NCBI GenBank assembly: GCA_963815305.1
Contig: CAWFFW010000001.1
Coordinates: forward strand, 496,001 to 560,000
DNA from: CAXBID01 sp963815305
GTDB lineage: Bacteria; Bacteroidota; Bacteroidia; Flavobacteriales; Flavobacteriaceae
Length of the DNA: 64,000 nucleotides
Reading direction: 5' to 3'
The notes below the pieces were generated by a model that was not told the DNA's origin, ran no database searches, and saw only the letters and a list, made by a program, of their open reading frames with translations. Numbering within the stretch: position 1 is the stretch's first letter; the number at the start of each line of letters is the position of its first letter. Positions 38,756 to 47,675 of this stretch are shown here, piece by piece. Position numbers and translations under genes: made by a program.

Positions 38756-39136
38756 CTATTGAACGGCAATCATACTTATTTCAATATGAACATCTTTTGG
38801 TAATCTTACCACTTGAACGGTTTCTCTTGCGGGTGCTGTATCATCATTAAAATAACGTCCATAAACTTCATTAATTGTAGCAAAATCATCCATATTGCTT
38901 ATAAAGATAGATGTTTTGATAACATGTTCGAAAGTCATATTGGCAGCTTCCAAAACGGCTTTTAAATTAGCCATAACTTGCTCAGTTTCTTGAGTAATGT
39001 TATCTAATACTAGTAAACCAGTTTCAGGATTAAAAGCAATTTGTCCAGAAGTATAAAGCGTGTTTCCGCTTAAAACAGCCTGATTATATGGTCCAATAGG
39101 CGCAGGAGCATTATTTGTAATTATCACTTTTTTCAT
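38756..39136 (-). CDS. RidA family enamine/imine deaminase
   Basis: A 126-residue Rid-family protein that hydrolyses reactive enamines such as 2-aminoacrylate formed by PLP enzymes. The start MKKVIITNNAPAPIGPYNQAV is chosen because it aligns with the family; the longer frame (to 39181) adds 15 residues and overlaps lptD. The Arg that binds the substrate carboxylate is present in APARETVQVVRLPK, and HIEISMIAVQ closes the trimer fold. It follows lptD by ten bases and converges with the kinase gene (four-base gap). Confidence 0.92.
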   Translation of the reverse strand: MKKVIITNNAPAPIGPYNQAVLSGNTLYTSGQIAFNPETGLLVLDNITQETEQVMANLKAVLEAANMTFEHVIKTSIFISNMDDFATINEVYGRYFNDDTAPARETVQVVRLPKDVHIEISMIAVQ

Positions 39137-39146
39137 TATGTTATAT

Positions 39147-41885
39147 TTAAAGTCGGATATCGGGTTGTAAGCGTTTTTCATATTTTAAATCTTGTAAAAT
39201 ACTAGATTTTATACCTATAAAGAAATTCCAAGAACTACGAGCACTAAAAGGAACCCAGCTAAAATTCATACGCCAACTTAACAAATCCCGCTCAAAACGT
39301 AATTGTGTATAAGTAAATCCTGCGTTTTTTAGATCGTATCCAGACGATCCACCAATAGACCATTTCGTTGATAATTGAATATCGCCAGAAAACATGAGTG
39401 AATGCGATGAAATTTCATTTTGTCGTCTATTATTAGAGTAATTTACAGCATAGGCTATACGTAAACTCCAAGGGATTTTATAATTATATAATTGACTTTC
39501 GTTTTCTTCGTTTTCCTCTTCTTCATCCTCTTTTCCAAATTGTTGGTTTGCATAATCTAAATCTTTTGGAAGGAATTCTTCAGGATTATTAAGGTTTTCA
39601 TTATTCTTATCACCATTTTTATCACCCTTTTTACTGGAAATGGACCAACTTGTAGTTAGGTTAGCACCTGTTAGTCTAAATAAACTACCATTATTATTTA
39701 TATTAAATTCATCAATTTTTTTATTATTACTATCAAGCGCATAAGGGTCTAAGGTTGCGCCAAAGTTTACACTCATTTGGTTATTAAAAAGCTGCGTGCC
39801 TCCACTCATCCTAATGGGGTTCCATTGTAGTGAATCGCCAGCAAAATTATAAGACGTGGAAAAATTTAAATTATTTAATAAAATTACTTTTTTGGCTTCG
39901 GTGGCTGTACTGTCTTTATCCCGCACTTTAGCTTCTATATTGTTTGATAATGATAGGCCCATGGAACTTGAAAAATTTTGGTTTGGTACTCCAAAAATTC
40001 CTTGTTCAAATCTTGAATATTCTACATCACTTGTGGTGAGCCCATCGGCACTAATCACCTCATAAGTATCATAGTATTGATCAAAAGCGGGATTGATATT
40101 GTAGCTTATTGATGGACGCATCACATGCCTAATTGCTTTAATTTTCCTGTCTTCTCCTTCTTTTTCAAAATTAAACATACCGTAAATAGTAGTTCCTAAA
40201 TTTGTGCTAAAATTGTAGGTTCTAAAAGTATCAAAACCATTAACTTCTTCACTAATAGGTTTACGATCTATAGGATCAAATGATTTTTCAATAGTTTTAA
40301 ATGTCCAAACTTCGTTATAATTGGTACTGGCGCTCAAACTAAAATATTTAAAAAGCTTAAAGTTTGTGCTTAAAGGAATTGAGTGCTGGAAACCAGCTTT
40401 CGCATCATCAAACATTTCTTTTTTGAAAAAAAGCGAATCTGTAGTTTGTATTCTGTTTTCCCCTCTTACGTTATATTGTAAATTTATATTTTGTATGATC
40501 CCTTTTTTTGAGGCTACTTTTGATGCAAATGGAAATATTCGACCTACGCTGCCTTGAAATGTAGGCAGGGTCATGTTAATTTGTTCCGTATTTGTATTTT
40601 GAGAATGTGTAGCTGTTAAACTGAAATTAACTTGTGGTTCGCCTTGAAATGTTTTTGAATATGAAACAGAGGACGCTAATGTGTTGTTTAAAAAAGAACC
40701 GGTATTAATCTGGTTTATTGACGACCGAAAATAGGTGCTGCTACCTAAATTAACTGAGGCCGAAAAGCGTGAATTTGGGTTGGATTTTGAGTCCTGACTA
40801 TGCGACCATCTTAAATTATAAATGGTAGATTTTGAGTAATCAGGAAACCCCAACTCACTTGTTATCAAGTTTTCGTATCTAAAAGCCATATTACCATTAA
40901 ACTTATAGCGCTTTTTATACGAGCTTTCTAATCGCGTGCCGTAACTACCATTGGTATAATAATCGCCTAATACTGCTAAATCTACATAATCACTGATAGC
41001 AAAATAATATCCTCCATTTTGTAAAAAGTAACCTCTATCATTTTGTTCACCAAAACTAGGAATAATAACTCCTGATGTGTGTTTTTCTGTTTGTGGAAAA
41101 AAGCCAAAAGGCAAACCAATAGGCGTTGGTACATCATATATAAATATATTGGCTAACCCAGTTATAATTTTTTTCCCTGGCACCACTTTCGCTTTTCTTA
41201 GTTTAATATAATAATCAGGATCTTCTAAATCTTCAGCGGTAGTATATATCGCATCCTTTAAAAAATAAACAGAATCATTTTCTTTTTTTGTGATGGATGC
41301 CACTACGGTACCTTCACCTTGTGCCGTTTTCGATTTATAAATAAGTGCTTTTTTAGTTTTTGTATTGAAAATAATGGAATCTGGTTCAATAATGTTACTA
41401 CCTGTAGTAAAAACGGGCTTTTGAACATAGCCTTCAATAGAATCCTTTATACCTTTTGCAAAAACGGTATTCGTATTATAATCAAATGTAATACTACCCG
41501 CAGTTATATTCATATCGCCATAATCTATAACAGCTTCGTTGTATAAGTATAGTTTATGTTTTTTTTGATTAAATTTTGTATAATCAGTAGCATGATATTC
41601 TACAATACTTTCCAAAAGCTCTTTTTTAGGTTTTATAGAATCTATTTGCGAGGAATCTTGACCCTTTTCAGTAGTTAAAGGGTTAATTAAACTGTCATTT
41701 TTAATAATGGCAGTATCCTTTAAGCTTGGTTTAATGGAATCTATTGGATTTTTGATATCCTGAGCAAAGCTAAACGTGTTAATAAACACTGTAAAACTTA
41801 ATGCAAAAAGTATTTTAAAGTTGTTTGTACGCAACGCTTTTAAATGTATTTTTGTAAAAGTATGGCTCGGTTTTTGAAAAGTCAA
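39147..41885 (-). CDS. lptD: LptD-like outer-membrane LPS assembly protein
   Basis: A 912-residue outer-membrane protein. Signal-like segment at about 21-40 (KILFALSFTVFINTFSFAQ) preceded by a longish basic N terminus, then an OstA-like beta-jellyroll (about 95-200, YNEAVIDYGDMNITAGSITF) and a large beta-barrel with PTPIGLPFGFFPQTEKHTSG, the block typical of Bacteroidota LptD. It inserts lipopolysaccharide or lipooligosaccharide into the outer leaflet. A low-complexity acidic stretch (EDEEEENEENES) lies near residue 790. Divergent from the amidase gene, with a 22-bp palindrome between them. Confidence 0.88.
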   Translation of the reverse strand: MTFQKPSHTFTKIHLKALRTNNFKILFALSFTVFINTFSFAQDIKNPIDSIKPSLKDTAIIKNDSLINPLTTEKGQDSSQIDSIKPKKELLESIVEYHATDYTKFNQKKHKLYLYNEAVIDYGDMNITAGSITFDYNTNTVFAKGIKDSIEGYVQKPVFTTGSNIIEPDSIIFNTKTKKALIYKSKTAQGEGTVVASITKKENDSVYFLKDAIYTTAEDLEDPDYYIKLRKAKVVPGKKIITGLANIFIYDVPTPIGLPFGFFPQTEKHTSGVIIPSFGEQNDRGYFLQNGGYYFAISDYVDLAVLGDYYTNGSYGTRLESSYKKRYKFNGNMAFRYENLITSELGFPDYSKSTIYNLRWSHSQDSKSNPNSRFSASVNLGSSTYFRSSINQINTGSFLNNTLASSVSYSKTFQGEPQVNFSLTATHSQNTNTEQINMTLPTFQGSVGRIFPFASKVASKKGIIQNINLQYNVRGENRIQTTDSLFFKKEMFDDAKAGFQHSIPLSTNFKLFKYFSLSASTNYNEVWTFKTIEKSFDPIDRKPISEEVNGFDTFRTYNFSTNLGTTIYGMFNFEKEGEDRKIKAIRHVMRPSISYNINPAFDQYYDTYEVISADGLTTSDVEYSRFEQGIFGVPNQNFSSSMGLSLSNNIEAKVRDKDSTATEAKKVILLNNLNFSTSYNFAGDSLQWNPIRMSGGTQLFNNQMSVNFGATLDPYALDSNNKKIDEFNINNNGSLFRLTGANLTTSWSISSKKGDKNGDKNNENLNNPEEFLPKDLDYANQQFGKEDEEEENEENESQLYNYKIPWSLRIAYAVNYSNNRRQNEISSHSLMFSGDIQLSTKWSIGGSSGYDLKNAGFTYTQLRFERDLLSWRMNFSWVPFSARSSWNFFIGIKSSILQDLKYEKRLQPDIRL

Positions 41886-41976
41886 AATTACATATATTTT
41901 TCTGTGATTGATTTATTATTCAATTAAAAATTTAAAATTAAAATAAACCGAGTTTTTTAGTCGTTAGGTCAACAAT

Positions 41977-41998
41977 AATCATTTAATATTAAATGATT
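41977..41998. promoter_or_regulatory. Perfect 22-bp palindrome between lptD and the amidase gene
   Basis: AATCATTTAAT followed by its exact reverse complement ATTAAATGATT, in the divergent lptD/amidase gap, 42 bases before the likely amidase start. Pairing can continue outward with a two-base bulge (CAAT left, ATTG right). A candidate operator or mRNA hairpin; AT-richness makes chance possible. Confidence 0.45.
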
Positions 41999-42039
41999 GT
42001 TATTGAATGGAATCGATTAAAAATAACCCAATATACCAC

Positions 42040-43158
42040 ATGAAAACGAACACAATATTACTTTTCGTATCCTTTATAATAGTATTAACATTTTCTTCAT
42101 TTGTTGTTGATGATAAATTAAACGATGGAAAAAAGTTTATTGTTGTACTTGATGCAGGTCATGGTGGTAAAGACCCTGGTAAACCTTCAAAATATGGATT
42201 TAAAGAAAAGGATATTGCTTTAAAAATAGCACTAGAAGTGGGTAAGCAACTTGATAAAAATCCTAATATTAAAGTGATTTATACCCGTAAAACAGATGTT
42301 TTTATTGAGTTAAAGGATAGGCCTAAAATAGCAAATAAAGCCAATGCAGATTTGTTTGTTTCTATACACTGCAATGCACACCATACCCAAGCTTATGGCA
42401 CTGAAACCTATGTTTTAGATGTGGGTAATACAAATCGAAATTTTGAGGTGGCTAAAGCCGAAAACGAGGTTATTTTTTTAGAAGATGATTATGAAAAGCA
42501 CTATGAGGGATTCGACCCCAATTCGCCCGAATCTTTAATTGGTGTTACACTGGCCCAAGAAGAGTATACGGATCAAAGTATTTTATTAGCGAGTTTAATA
42601 GAAAATAATTTTGCAACCAACTTGAAACGTAAAAGTAGAGGCGTTAAACAAGCTAGTTTATGGGTTATACATCAAACGGCAATGCCTAGTGTTTTAATTG
42701 AAACGGGTTTTGTAACCAATAAAAATGAAGGTGCTTATTTAAATTCTGATAAAGGACAAATGCAAATTTCTACAGCAATCACCAAAGCTATACTGGATTA
42801 CAAAGCCTCTTTAAATCGTAATATTGAAGGTTTGGTTTTTGAAGATAATACGATTGACGATACGCCTTCAAACAGTAATAAACCTCTATCTGAGGGTGTA
42901 GAATATAAAGTACAAATTGCAGCTAGTTCTAAATTGTTAGAAACAAAACCTTATAATTTTAAAGGATTAAACGGTATTTCAAGACTTAAAGAAGGTAATT
43001 TGTATAAATACTTTTATGGCTGTACTTCCAATTATAATGAAACAAAACAACTCATCGAGGATGTAAAAAGCAAAGGGTATAATAAAAGTTTTATTGTAGC
43101 TTTTAAAGACGATAAAAAGATATCTTTAAATGAAGCTTTAAAAACAACTAAAATTTAA
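42040..43158 (+). CDS. N-acetylmuramoyl-L-alanine amidase with SPOR-like tail
   Basis: Cleaves the amide between MurNAc and L-Ala in peptidoglycan. The ATG at 42040 is preferred because it begins a standard signal peptide (MKTNTILLFVSFIIVLTFSS); an in-frame ATG at 42007 adds 11 residues. Amidase_3 zinc ligands: His in VVLDAGHGGKDPG, Glu in FKEKDIAL, His in SIHCNAHH; catalytic Glu in SVLIETGFVTN. Residues about 285-360 (VEYKVQIAASSKLLETKPYN) look like a SPOR-type peptidoglycan-binding domain. First gene of a run of plus-strand envelope and redox genes. Confidence 0.93.
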   Translation: MKTNTILLFVSFIIVLTFSSFVVDDKLNDGKKFIVVLDAGHGGKDPGKPSKYGFKEKDIALKIALEVGKQLDKNPNIKVIYTRKTDVFIELKDRPKIANKANADLFVSIHCNAHHTQAYGTETYVLDVGNTNRNFEVAKAENEVIFLEDDYEKHYEGFDPNSPESLIGVTLAQEEYTDQSILLASLIENNFATNLKRKSRGVKQASLWVIHQTAMPSVLIETGFVTNKNEGAYLNSDKGQMQISTAITKAILDYKASLNRNIEGLVFEDNTIDDTPSNSNKPLSEGVEYKVQIAASSKLLETKPYNFKGLNGISRLKEGNLYKYFYGCTSNYNETKQLIEDVKSKGYNKSFIVAFKDDKKISLNEALKTTKI

Positions 43159-43209
43159 GTAAGTTCTTTTTTAAATTTATTTTAAATTTGTTAATCTAAT
43201 ACACATAGT

Positions 43210-44172
43210 TTGAAAATATCAAAAGAAGTTAAAGTTGCTTTATTAGTCCTTTCAGGAATCCTACTTTTCGTTTTTGGATTTAATTATCTTAAAGGTCAAA
43301 ATTTGCTAGGTTCTTCAAGAACATTTTATGCAGTTTATGATAATGTTGAAGGCTTAACGGCCTCAACACCAGTCACTATTAATGGGTTGTCCGTTGGTAA
43401 AGTTTTAGGTTTAAGTTTTAAAGGAGACGGCTCAGGAAAACTTTTAGTTGAACTCATAGTTGATAGCGAATTCGAATTTTCTCAAAACAGTACTGCTGAA
43501 CTTTATGAAACGGGTTTAATAGGAGGGAAAGCCATTGCTATAGTTCCAGCTTTTGATGGTGCTAAAAATGCTGAAAACGGTTCTGAACTAAAAGGCGTAG
43601 TAAAAGCAGGACTAACAGAACTCGTAAATAAAAGGCTTACACCATTACAAGAAAAAATTGAAATCATGATGGTGGGTGCCGATAGTTTATTGAGTAACGT
43701 AAATCAGGTATTCGATGAAAAAACCAAAACAAATCTTAGAGAAACTGTAAGCAATCTAAATGACATTGTCGCAAACTTTAAAAATACGTCAAAGTCAATG
43801 GATGAGCTTGTTAGGGTAAATAAAGAGAAACTAAACAGTACCATTTCAAATGTTCATAACATATCTGAAAACTTATCTAAAACAAGTGAAGAAATAGCTA
43901 ATGCCAATTTAAGTGAAACCATAAAAAATATTGAATCTACACTTAATAAATTCAATATTATAATTACAGATATGGAACAAGGTAACGGTTCTATTGGTAA
44001 ATTACTTAAAGATGAATCTTTATACAATAATTTAGAAGGTGCTAGTTTACAACTCGAACAATTACTTCAGGATATGAAGCTTAACCCTAAGCGCTATGTT
44101 CATTTTTCTCTTTTTGGAAAGAAGCCCAAACGCTATGATGCGGATGGAAATGAAATTAAAGATGAAGACTAA
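43210..44172 (+). CDS. MCE/MlaD-family lipid-transport protein (TTG start)
   Basis: A 320-residue protein with one N-terminal TM helix (VALLVLSGILLFVFGFNYL) and an MCE domain (FYAVYDNVEGLTASTPVTIN to GGKAIAIVPAF), followed by a long coiled-coil tail. MCE proteins form periplasmic rings or tubes that shuttle phospholipids between the membranes. The start codon is TTG at 43210: a TAA lies in frame seven codons upstream and no ATG or GTG intervenes. It follows the amidase by 51 bases. The partner permease and ATPase (MlaE/MlaF) are not in the window. Confidence 0.92.
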   Translation: MKISKEVKVALLVLSGILLFVFGFNYLKGQNLLGSSRTFYAVYDNVEGLTASTPVTINGLSVGKVLGLSFKGDGSGKLLVELIVDSEFEFSQNSTAELYETGLIGGKAIAIVPAFDGAKNAENGSELKGVVKAGLTELVNKRLTPLQEKIEIMMVGADSLLSNVNQVFDEKTKTNLRETVSNLNDIVANFKNTSKSMDELVRVNKEKLNSTISNVHNISENLSKTSEEIANANLSETIKNIESTLNKFNIIITDMEQGNGSIGKLLKDESLYNNLEGASLQLEQLLQDMKLNPKRYVHFSLFGKKPKRYDADGNEIKDED

Positions 44173-44177
44173 TTAAT

Positions 44178-45491
44178 ATGAACTATTTACCCCATATACT
44201 TTTTTTAATTGTACTTATAGTAGGCATAGGTTATTTTACTATAAATGTAAAAAAACTTATTCGAAACATAAAGCTTGGAAAAAAGGCAACTATCAGTGAT
44301 AATCAATCGCAGCGTTGGAAAAACATGGCGATGATTGCTTTAGGGCAAAGTAAAATGGTACGTCGACCGATTGCTGGCATTCTTCACGTTATTGTTTATG
44401 TAGGTTTTATAATCATAAATATTGAAGTTTTAGAAATTATAATTGACGGTATATTTGGTACCCATAGAATCGGTTTAAAAGTACTACCAGAATCTATTTA
44501 TGGATTTCTAATTGGTTCTTTTGAAATTTTAGCAGTATTGGTATTTGTTTCAGTTATTTTATTTTGGACAAGGCGGAATGTAATAAAACTAGCGCGTTTT
44601 TGGAAAAGCGAAATGACCAGTTGGCCTAAAAACGATGCCAATTATATTTTGTATTTTGAAATGGTATTGATGACGTTGTTTTTAGTTATGAATGCTACAG
44701 ATACTTCTTTTCAAGCCATGAATTCGGGAAATATAATAAGTCAATTTATAGCCCCATGGTTTTCAGGTTTATCAGAAAATACCTTGCATTTTATTGAAAG
44801 AGGTGCTTGGTGGTTGCATATTATTGGGATTATTATATTTTTAAATTACCTCTATTTTTCAAAGCATTTACATATTTTATTAGCATTTCCAAACACCTAT
44901 TTTGGTAATTTAAAACCTCAAGGGCAATTCAATAATCTTGAAGCTGTAACCAAAGAAGTTAAAATGATGATGGATCCAAATATCGATCCCTTTGCAGCGC
45001 CACCAGCAGGAGCCGAAAATGATGTACCTGCAAAATTTGGAGCCAGCGATGTGCAAGATTTAAGTTGGGTAAGTCTCTTAAACGCCTATACTTGTACAGA
45101 ATGTGGGCGTTGCACCAGCGAATGTCCCGCAAACCAAACAGGAAAAAAATTATCACCGCGTAAAATTATGATGGATACTCGCGACCGTTTAGAGGAAGTT
45201 GGTAAAAATATCGACGCAAATAAAGGTGAATTTAAAGATGACGGAAAACAGCTTCTAGATAACTATATAACACGTGAAGAGCTTTGGGCTTGTACATCCT
45301 GTAATGCTTGCGTTGAAGCTTGTCCGGTAAGTATCGACCCGTTATCTATAATTTTAGAAATGCGTCGTTATTTAGTTATGGAACAAAGCGCAGCATCAGT
45401 TGAGTTAAATAATATGATGACCAATATAGAAAACAACGGTGCACCTTGGCCATATAACCAAATGGACAGATTAAACTGGAAAAACGAATAA
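44178..45491 (+). CDS. Membrane 4Fe-4S oxidoreductase subunit (Hdr/NarI-like)
   Basis: A 437-residue protein: several TM helices in the first about 240 residues resembling a cytochrome b/NarI-type unit, then a cytoplasmic domain with two 4Fe-4S sites, CTECGRCTSECP and CTSCNACVEACP (CxxCxxCxxxCP twice). With the next gene it makes a two-subunit complex of the HdrD/GlpC type, passing electrons between quinones and an unidentified soluble partner. It starts five bases after the MCE gene. A copy of the dispersed repeat separates it from its partner gene. Confidence 0.87.
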   Translation: MNYLPHILFLIVLIVGIGYFTINVKKLIRNIKLGKKATISDNQSQRWKNMAMIALGQSKMVRRPIAGILHVIVYVGFIIINIEVLEIIIDGIFGTHRIGLKVLPESIYGFLIGSFEILAVLVFVSVILFWTRRNVIKLARFWKSEMTSWPKNDANYILYFEMVLMTLFLVMNATDTSFQAMNSGNIISQFIAPWFSGLSENTLHFIERGAWWLHIIGIIIFLNYLYFSKHLHILLAFPNTYFGNLKPQGQFNNLEAVTKEVKMMMDPNIDPFAAPPAGAENDVPAKFGASDVQDLSWVSLLNAYTCTECGRCTSECPANQTGKKLSPRKIMMDTRDRLEEVGKNIDANKGEFKDDGKQLLDNYITREELWACTSCNACVEACPVSIDPLSIILEMRRYLVMEQSAASVELNNMMTNIENNGAPWPYNQMDRLNWKNE

Positions 45492-45499
45492 TTAAATAA

Positions 45500-45588
45500 T
45501 TTGGGCGTTACCCTAAAAGGGTCGGGCTTTACGCTATATCTTTTTTGCTTTTAGTAGCAAAAAAGGATGCCGCTACAATCCCTAACGC
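45500..45588 (-). repeat. Dispersed structured repeat, copy B
   Basis: On the minus strand begins GCGTTAGGGATTGTAGCGGC, has a perfect hairpin (TTTTTTGCT / AGCAAAAAA), then ATAGCGTAAAGCCCGACCC, and ends GGGTAACGCCCAAAT. Nearly the family consensus. It lies between the two Fe-S oxidoreductase genes, ending 16 bases before the second start codon, so it is transcribed antisense-wise within that operon's mRNA. Confidence 0.85.
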
Positions 45589-45604
45589 AAAATAAGAACA
45601 AACC

Positions 45605-46396
45605 ATGAGCGAATTACTTAAAGTACCAACTATGGCCGAATTTATGGCACAGGGTAAACAACCCGAAGTATTATTCTGGGTAGGTTGCGCCGGTAGTTTT
45701 GATGATAGAGCAAAGAAAATAACCAAAGCGTTTGTTAAACTTTTAAATAAGGCTAATGTAGAATTTGCAGTACTTGGCACTGAAGAAAGTTGTACAGGCG
45801 ATCCAGCAAAACGTGCTGGGAATGAGTTTCTATTTCAAATGCAAGCAGTAACTAATATTGAAGTTTTAAATGCTTATGAGGTTAAAAAAATTGTAACCGC
45901 TTGCCCGCATTGTTTCAATACGATTAAAAATGAGTATCCAGAGTTAGGCGGAAATTATGAGGTAATGCACCATACTACGTTTTTAAAAACGTTGCTTGAT
46001 GAAGGCCGATTGACTATTGAAGGCGGAAAATACAAGGGAAAACGCATTACATTTCACGACCCCTGTTATTTAGGTCGTGCTAATCATATTTATGAAGCAC
46101 CTCGTGAATTAATTCAGAAATTAGAAGCTGAATTAGTTGAAATGAAAAATTGTAAGCGCAACGGACTTTGTTGTGGGGCAGGTGGGGCCCAAATGTTTAA
46201 AGATGCCGAAAAAGGCGATAAAGAAGTAAATATTGAACGTACCGAACAGGCTTTAGATGTAAAGCCAGAAATTATCGCAGCAGGATGTCCGTTTTGTAAT
46301 ACGATGATGACGGACGGTATAAAAGCAAAAGAAAAAGAAAGCGATGTGGCCGTCATGGATATAGCCGAACTTATTGCTAATGCTCAAGATTTATAA
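45605..46396 (+). CDS. CCG-domain Fe-S oxidoreductase subunit
   Basis: A 263-residue protein with two cysteine-rich CCG-type domains: FWVGCAGSFDD ... VTACPHCFNT in the first half, HDPCYLGRANH ... LCCGAGGAQMF ... GCPFCNTMM in the second. Such domains bind unusual 4Fe-4S clusters in heterodisulfide reductase HdrB/HdrD, GlpC and LutA. Partner of the membrane subunit encoded upstream. Physiological substrate unknown. Confidence 0.88.
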   Translation: MSELLKVPTMAEFMAQGKQPEVLFWVGCAGSFDDRAKKITKAFVKLLNKANVEFAVLGTEESCTGDPAKRAGNEFLFQMQAVTNIEVLNAYEVKKIVTACPHCFNTIKNEYPELGGNYEVMHHTTFLKTLLDEGRLTIEGGKYKGKRITFHDPCYLGRANHIYEAPRELIQKLEAELVEMKNCKRNGLCCGAGGAQMFKDAEKGDKEVNIERTEQALDVKPEIIAAGCPFCNTMMTDGIKAKEKESDVAVMDIAELIANAQDL

Positions 46397-46414
46397 AAAT
46401 TTAGAGTCACTAGT

Positions 46415-47062
46415 ATGCCTAAAATCACTTTACTTTTACTTATTTTTTTTTCTTTTACTTGTAGCGTTTTATCTCAAGATAAAACTAAAGATGAGGTTTT
46501 GCAGTTAATGGCAGAAGACACCTGTGAATGTATCAAAAACGATAAAATATCTTTTACTTCTGAAAAGACATTAAATCAAAAACAAGTTGGATTAGGATTA
46601 TGTATCTTGAAAAGTTTTAATGTAAGAAAACTTGAATCTGAATCCCTTAAAAATGCAGATATGAAAGACTTCGAAGCTTTAGGCGAGGAGATTGGTTTAA
46701 AAATGGCTAGCACTTGTGGAGTTGAGTTTATGGCATTATTTAATGACGACCAGTTAGGAGAACTTATTGGTGACGATAATATTCCCCCATCACCTTCATC
46801 AAAGGATGAAGAAGATCTTCAGTTAGAAGCAGAATTATTATCATTGAATAATGATGCAATATCATATTTTCAGGTAATAGATTCGTTCGATAAAACTCAT
46901 GTTTTTTTAATTAATGAACAATTTGAGGGTTTTCAGCTATTAAAGAAATCTAACTTAAAAAAGCCTTTCAAAATTTATTATAAAGAGATTGATTTATTTG
47001 ATTTGAGTGAACGTAAATATGTAAAAAAGAAAGTTGTTAAATATTTGGAAATTCTTAACTAA
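46415..47062 (+). CDS. Secreted protein of unknown function
   Basis: A 215-residue protein with a clear signal peptide (MPKITLLLLIFFSFTCSVLS, cut before QDK). The mature part starts with EVLQLMAEDTCECI, a Cys-x-Cys pair near a helical region found in many small secreted flavobacterial proteins, and has further Cys in GLCILKS and STCGVE. I do not recognise the family. It sits between the Fe-S oxidoreductase and the next conserved gene, 18 and 8 bases from them, so probably in the same operon. Confidence 0.7.
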   Translation: MPKITLLLLIFFSFTCSVLSQDKTKDEVLQLMAEDTCECIKNDKISFTSEKTLNQKQVGLGLCILKSFNVRKLESESLKNADMKDFEALGEEIGLKMASTCGVEFMALFNDDQLGELIGDDNIPPSPSSKDEEDLQLEAELLSLNNDAISYFQVIDSFDKTHVFLINEQFEGFQLLKKSNLKKPFKIYYKEIDLFDLSERKYVKKKVVKYLEILN

Positions 47063-47070
47063 TTAAAATT

Positions 47071-47556
47071 ATGCTAGTAGATTTTAATACATTACCCGAA
47101 GAATCTCGTGTTTGGATTTACCAAGCAAATCGATCTTTTACAGAAGCTGAGCTTGATGAAATAAAAGCTAAGTTAGATACTTTTATTGAAAATTGGACAG
47201 CTCATGGAGCCAATTTACAATCTGGTTATTCAATTAAATATAAAAGATTTATCATTATAGGTTTAAATCAAAATTTAAATGCGGCTACAGGTTGTTCTAT
47301 TGATGCTTCAGTTCATTTTATTCAACAATTAGAAAAGGAATATCATGTCGATTTAATGGATAAAATGAATGTATCTTATAAACAAGGCGAATATATAGCC
47401 TATAAAACACTCATTGATTTTAAAAAAATGGCGAAAGATAAAGCCGTATCAAAAAATACCATTGTTTTTAATAATTTGGTTAATAATATTGCTGAATTTA
47501 ATGAAAATTGGGAAGTACCCGCTAGCGAAAGTTGGCATAGTCGTTTTTTAAAATAG
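47071..47556 (+). CDS. Conserved flavobacterial protein (often mislabelled ABC transporter ATPase)
   Basis: A 161-residue cytoplasmic protein starting MLVDFNTLPEESRVWIYQAN. Homologues in Flavobacteriia are, from memory, annotated ABC transporter ATPase, but there is no Walker A (GxxGxGKS), signature LSGGQ or Walker B here, and the protein is too short for an ABC ATPase. ATGCSIDASVHFIQQLEKEY is its most distinctive stretch. Role unknown. It starts eight bases after the secreted protein gene. Confidence 0.75.
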   Translation: MLVDFNTLPEESRVWIYQANRSFTEAELDEIKAKLDTFIENWTAHGANLQSGYSIKYKRFIIIGLNQNLNAATGCSIDASVHFIQQLEKEYHVDLMDKMNVSYKQGEYIAYKTLIDFKKMAKDKAVSKNTIVFNNLVNNIAEFNENWEVPASESWHSRFLK

Positions 47557-47675
47557 TTTACTACTTCTTTATAATTCTATCTTAAAGTCTTTTATTCTTC
47601 TTCGTAAAAGTGTTATTTTGGCACAGTTATTACTATAACCTTATGTAGTAATAATATCCCTAATTAATACGTTTT

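Noticed and set aside
47616..47633. Sigma-54-like TTTTGGCAC element upstream of the GH3 gene
   Set aside because: The -12 GC is AC at the required spacing, so the match is incomplete.
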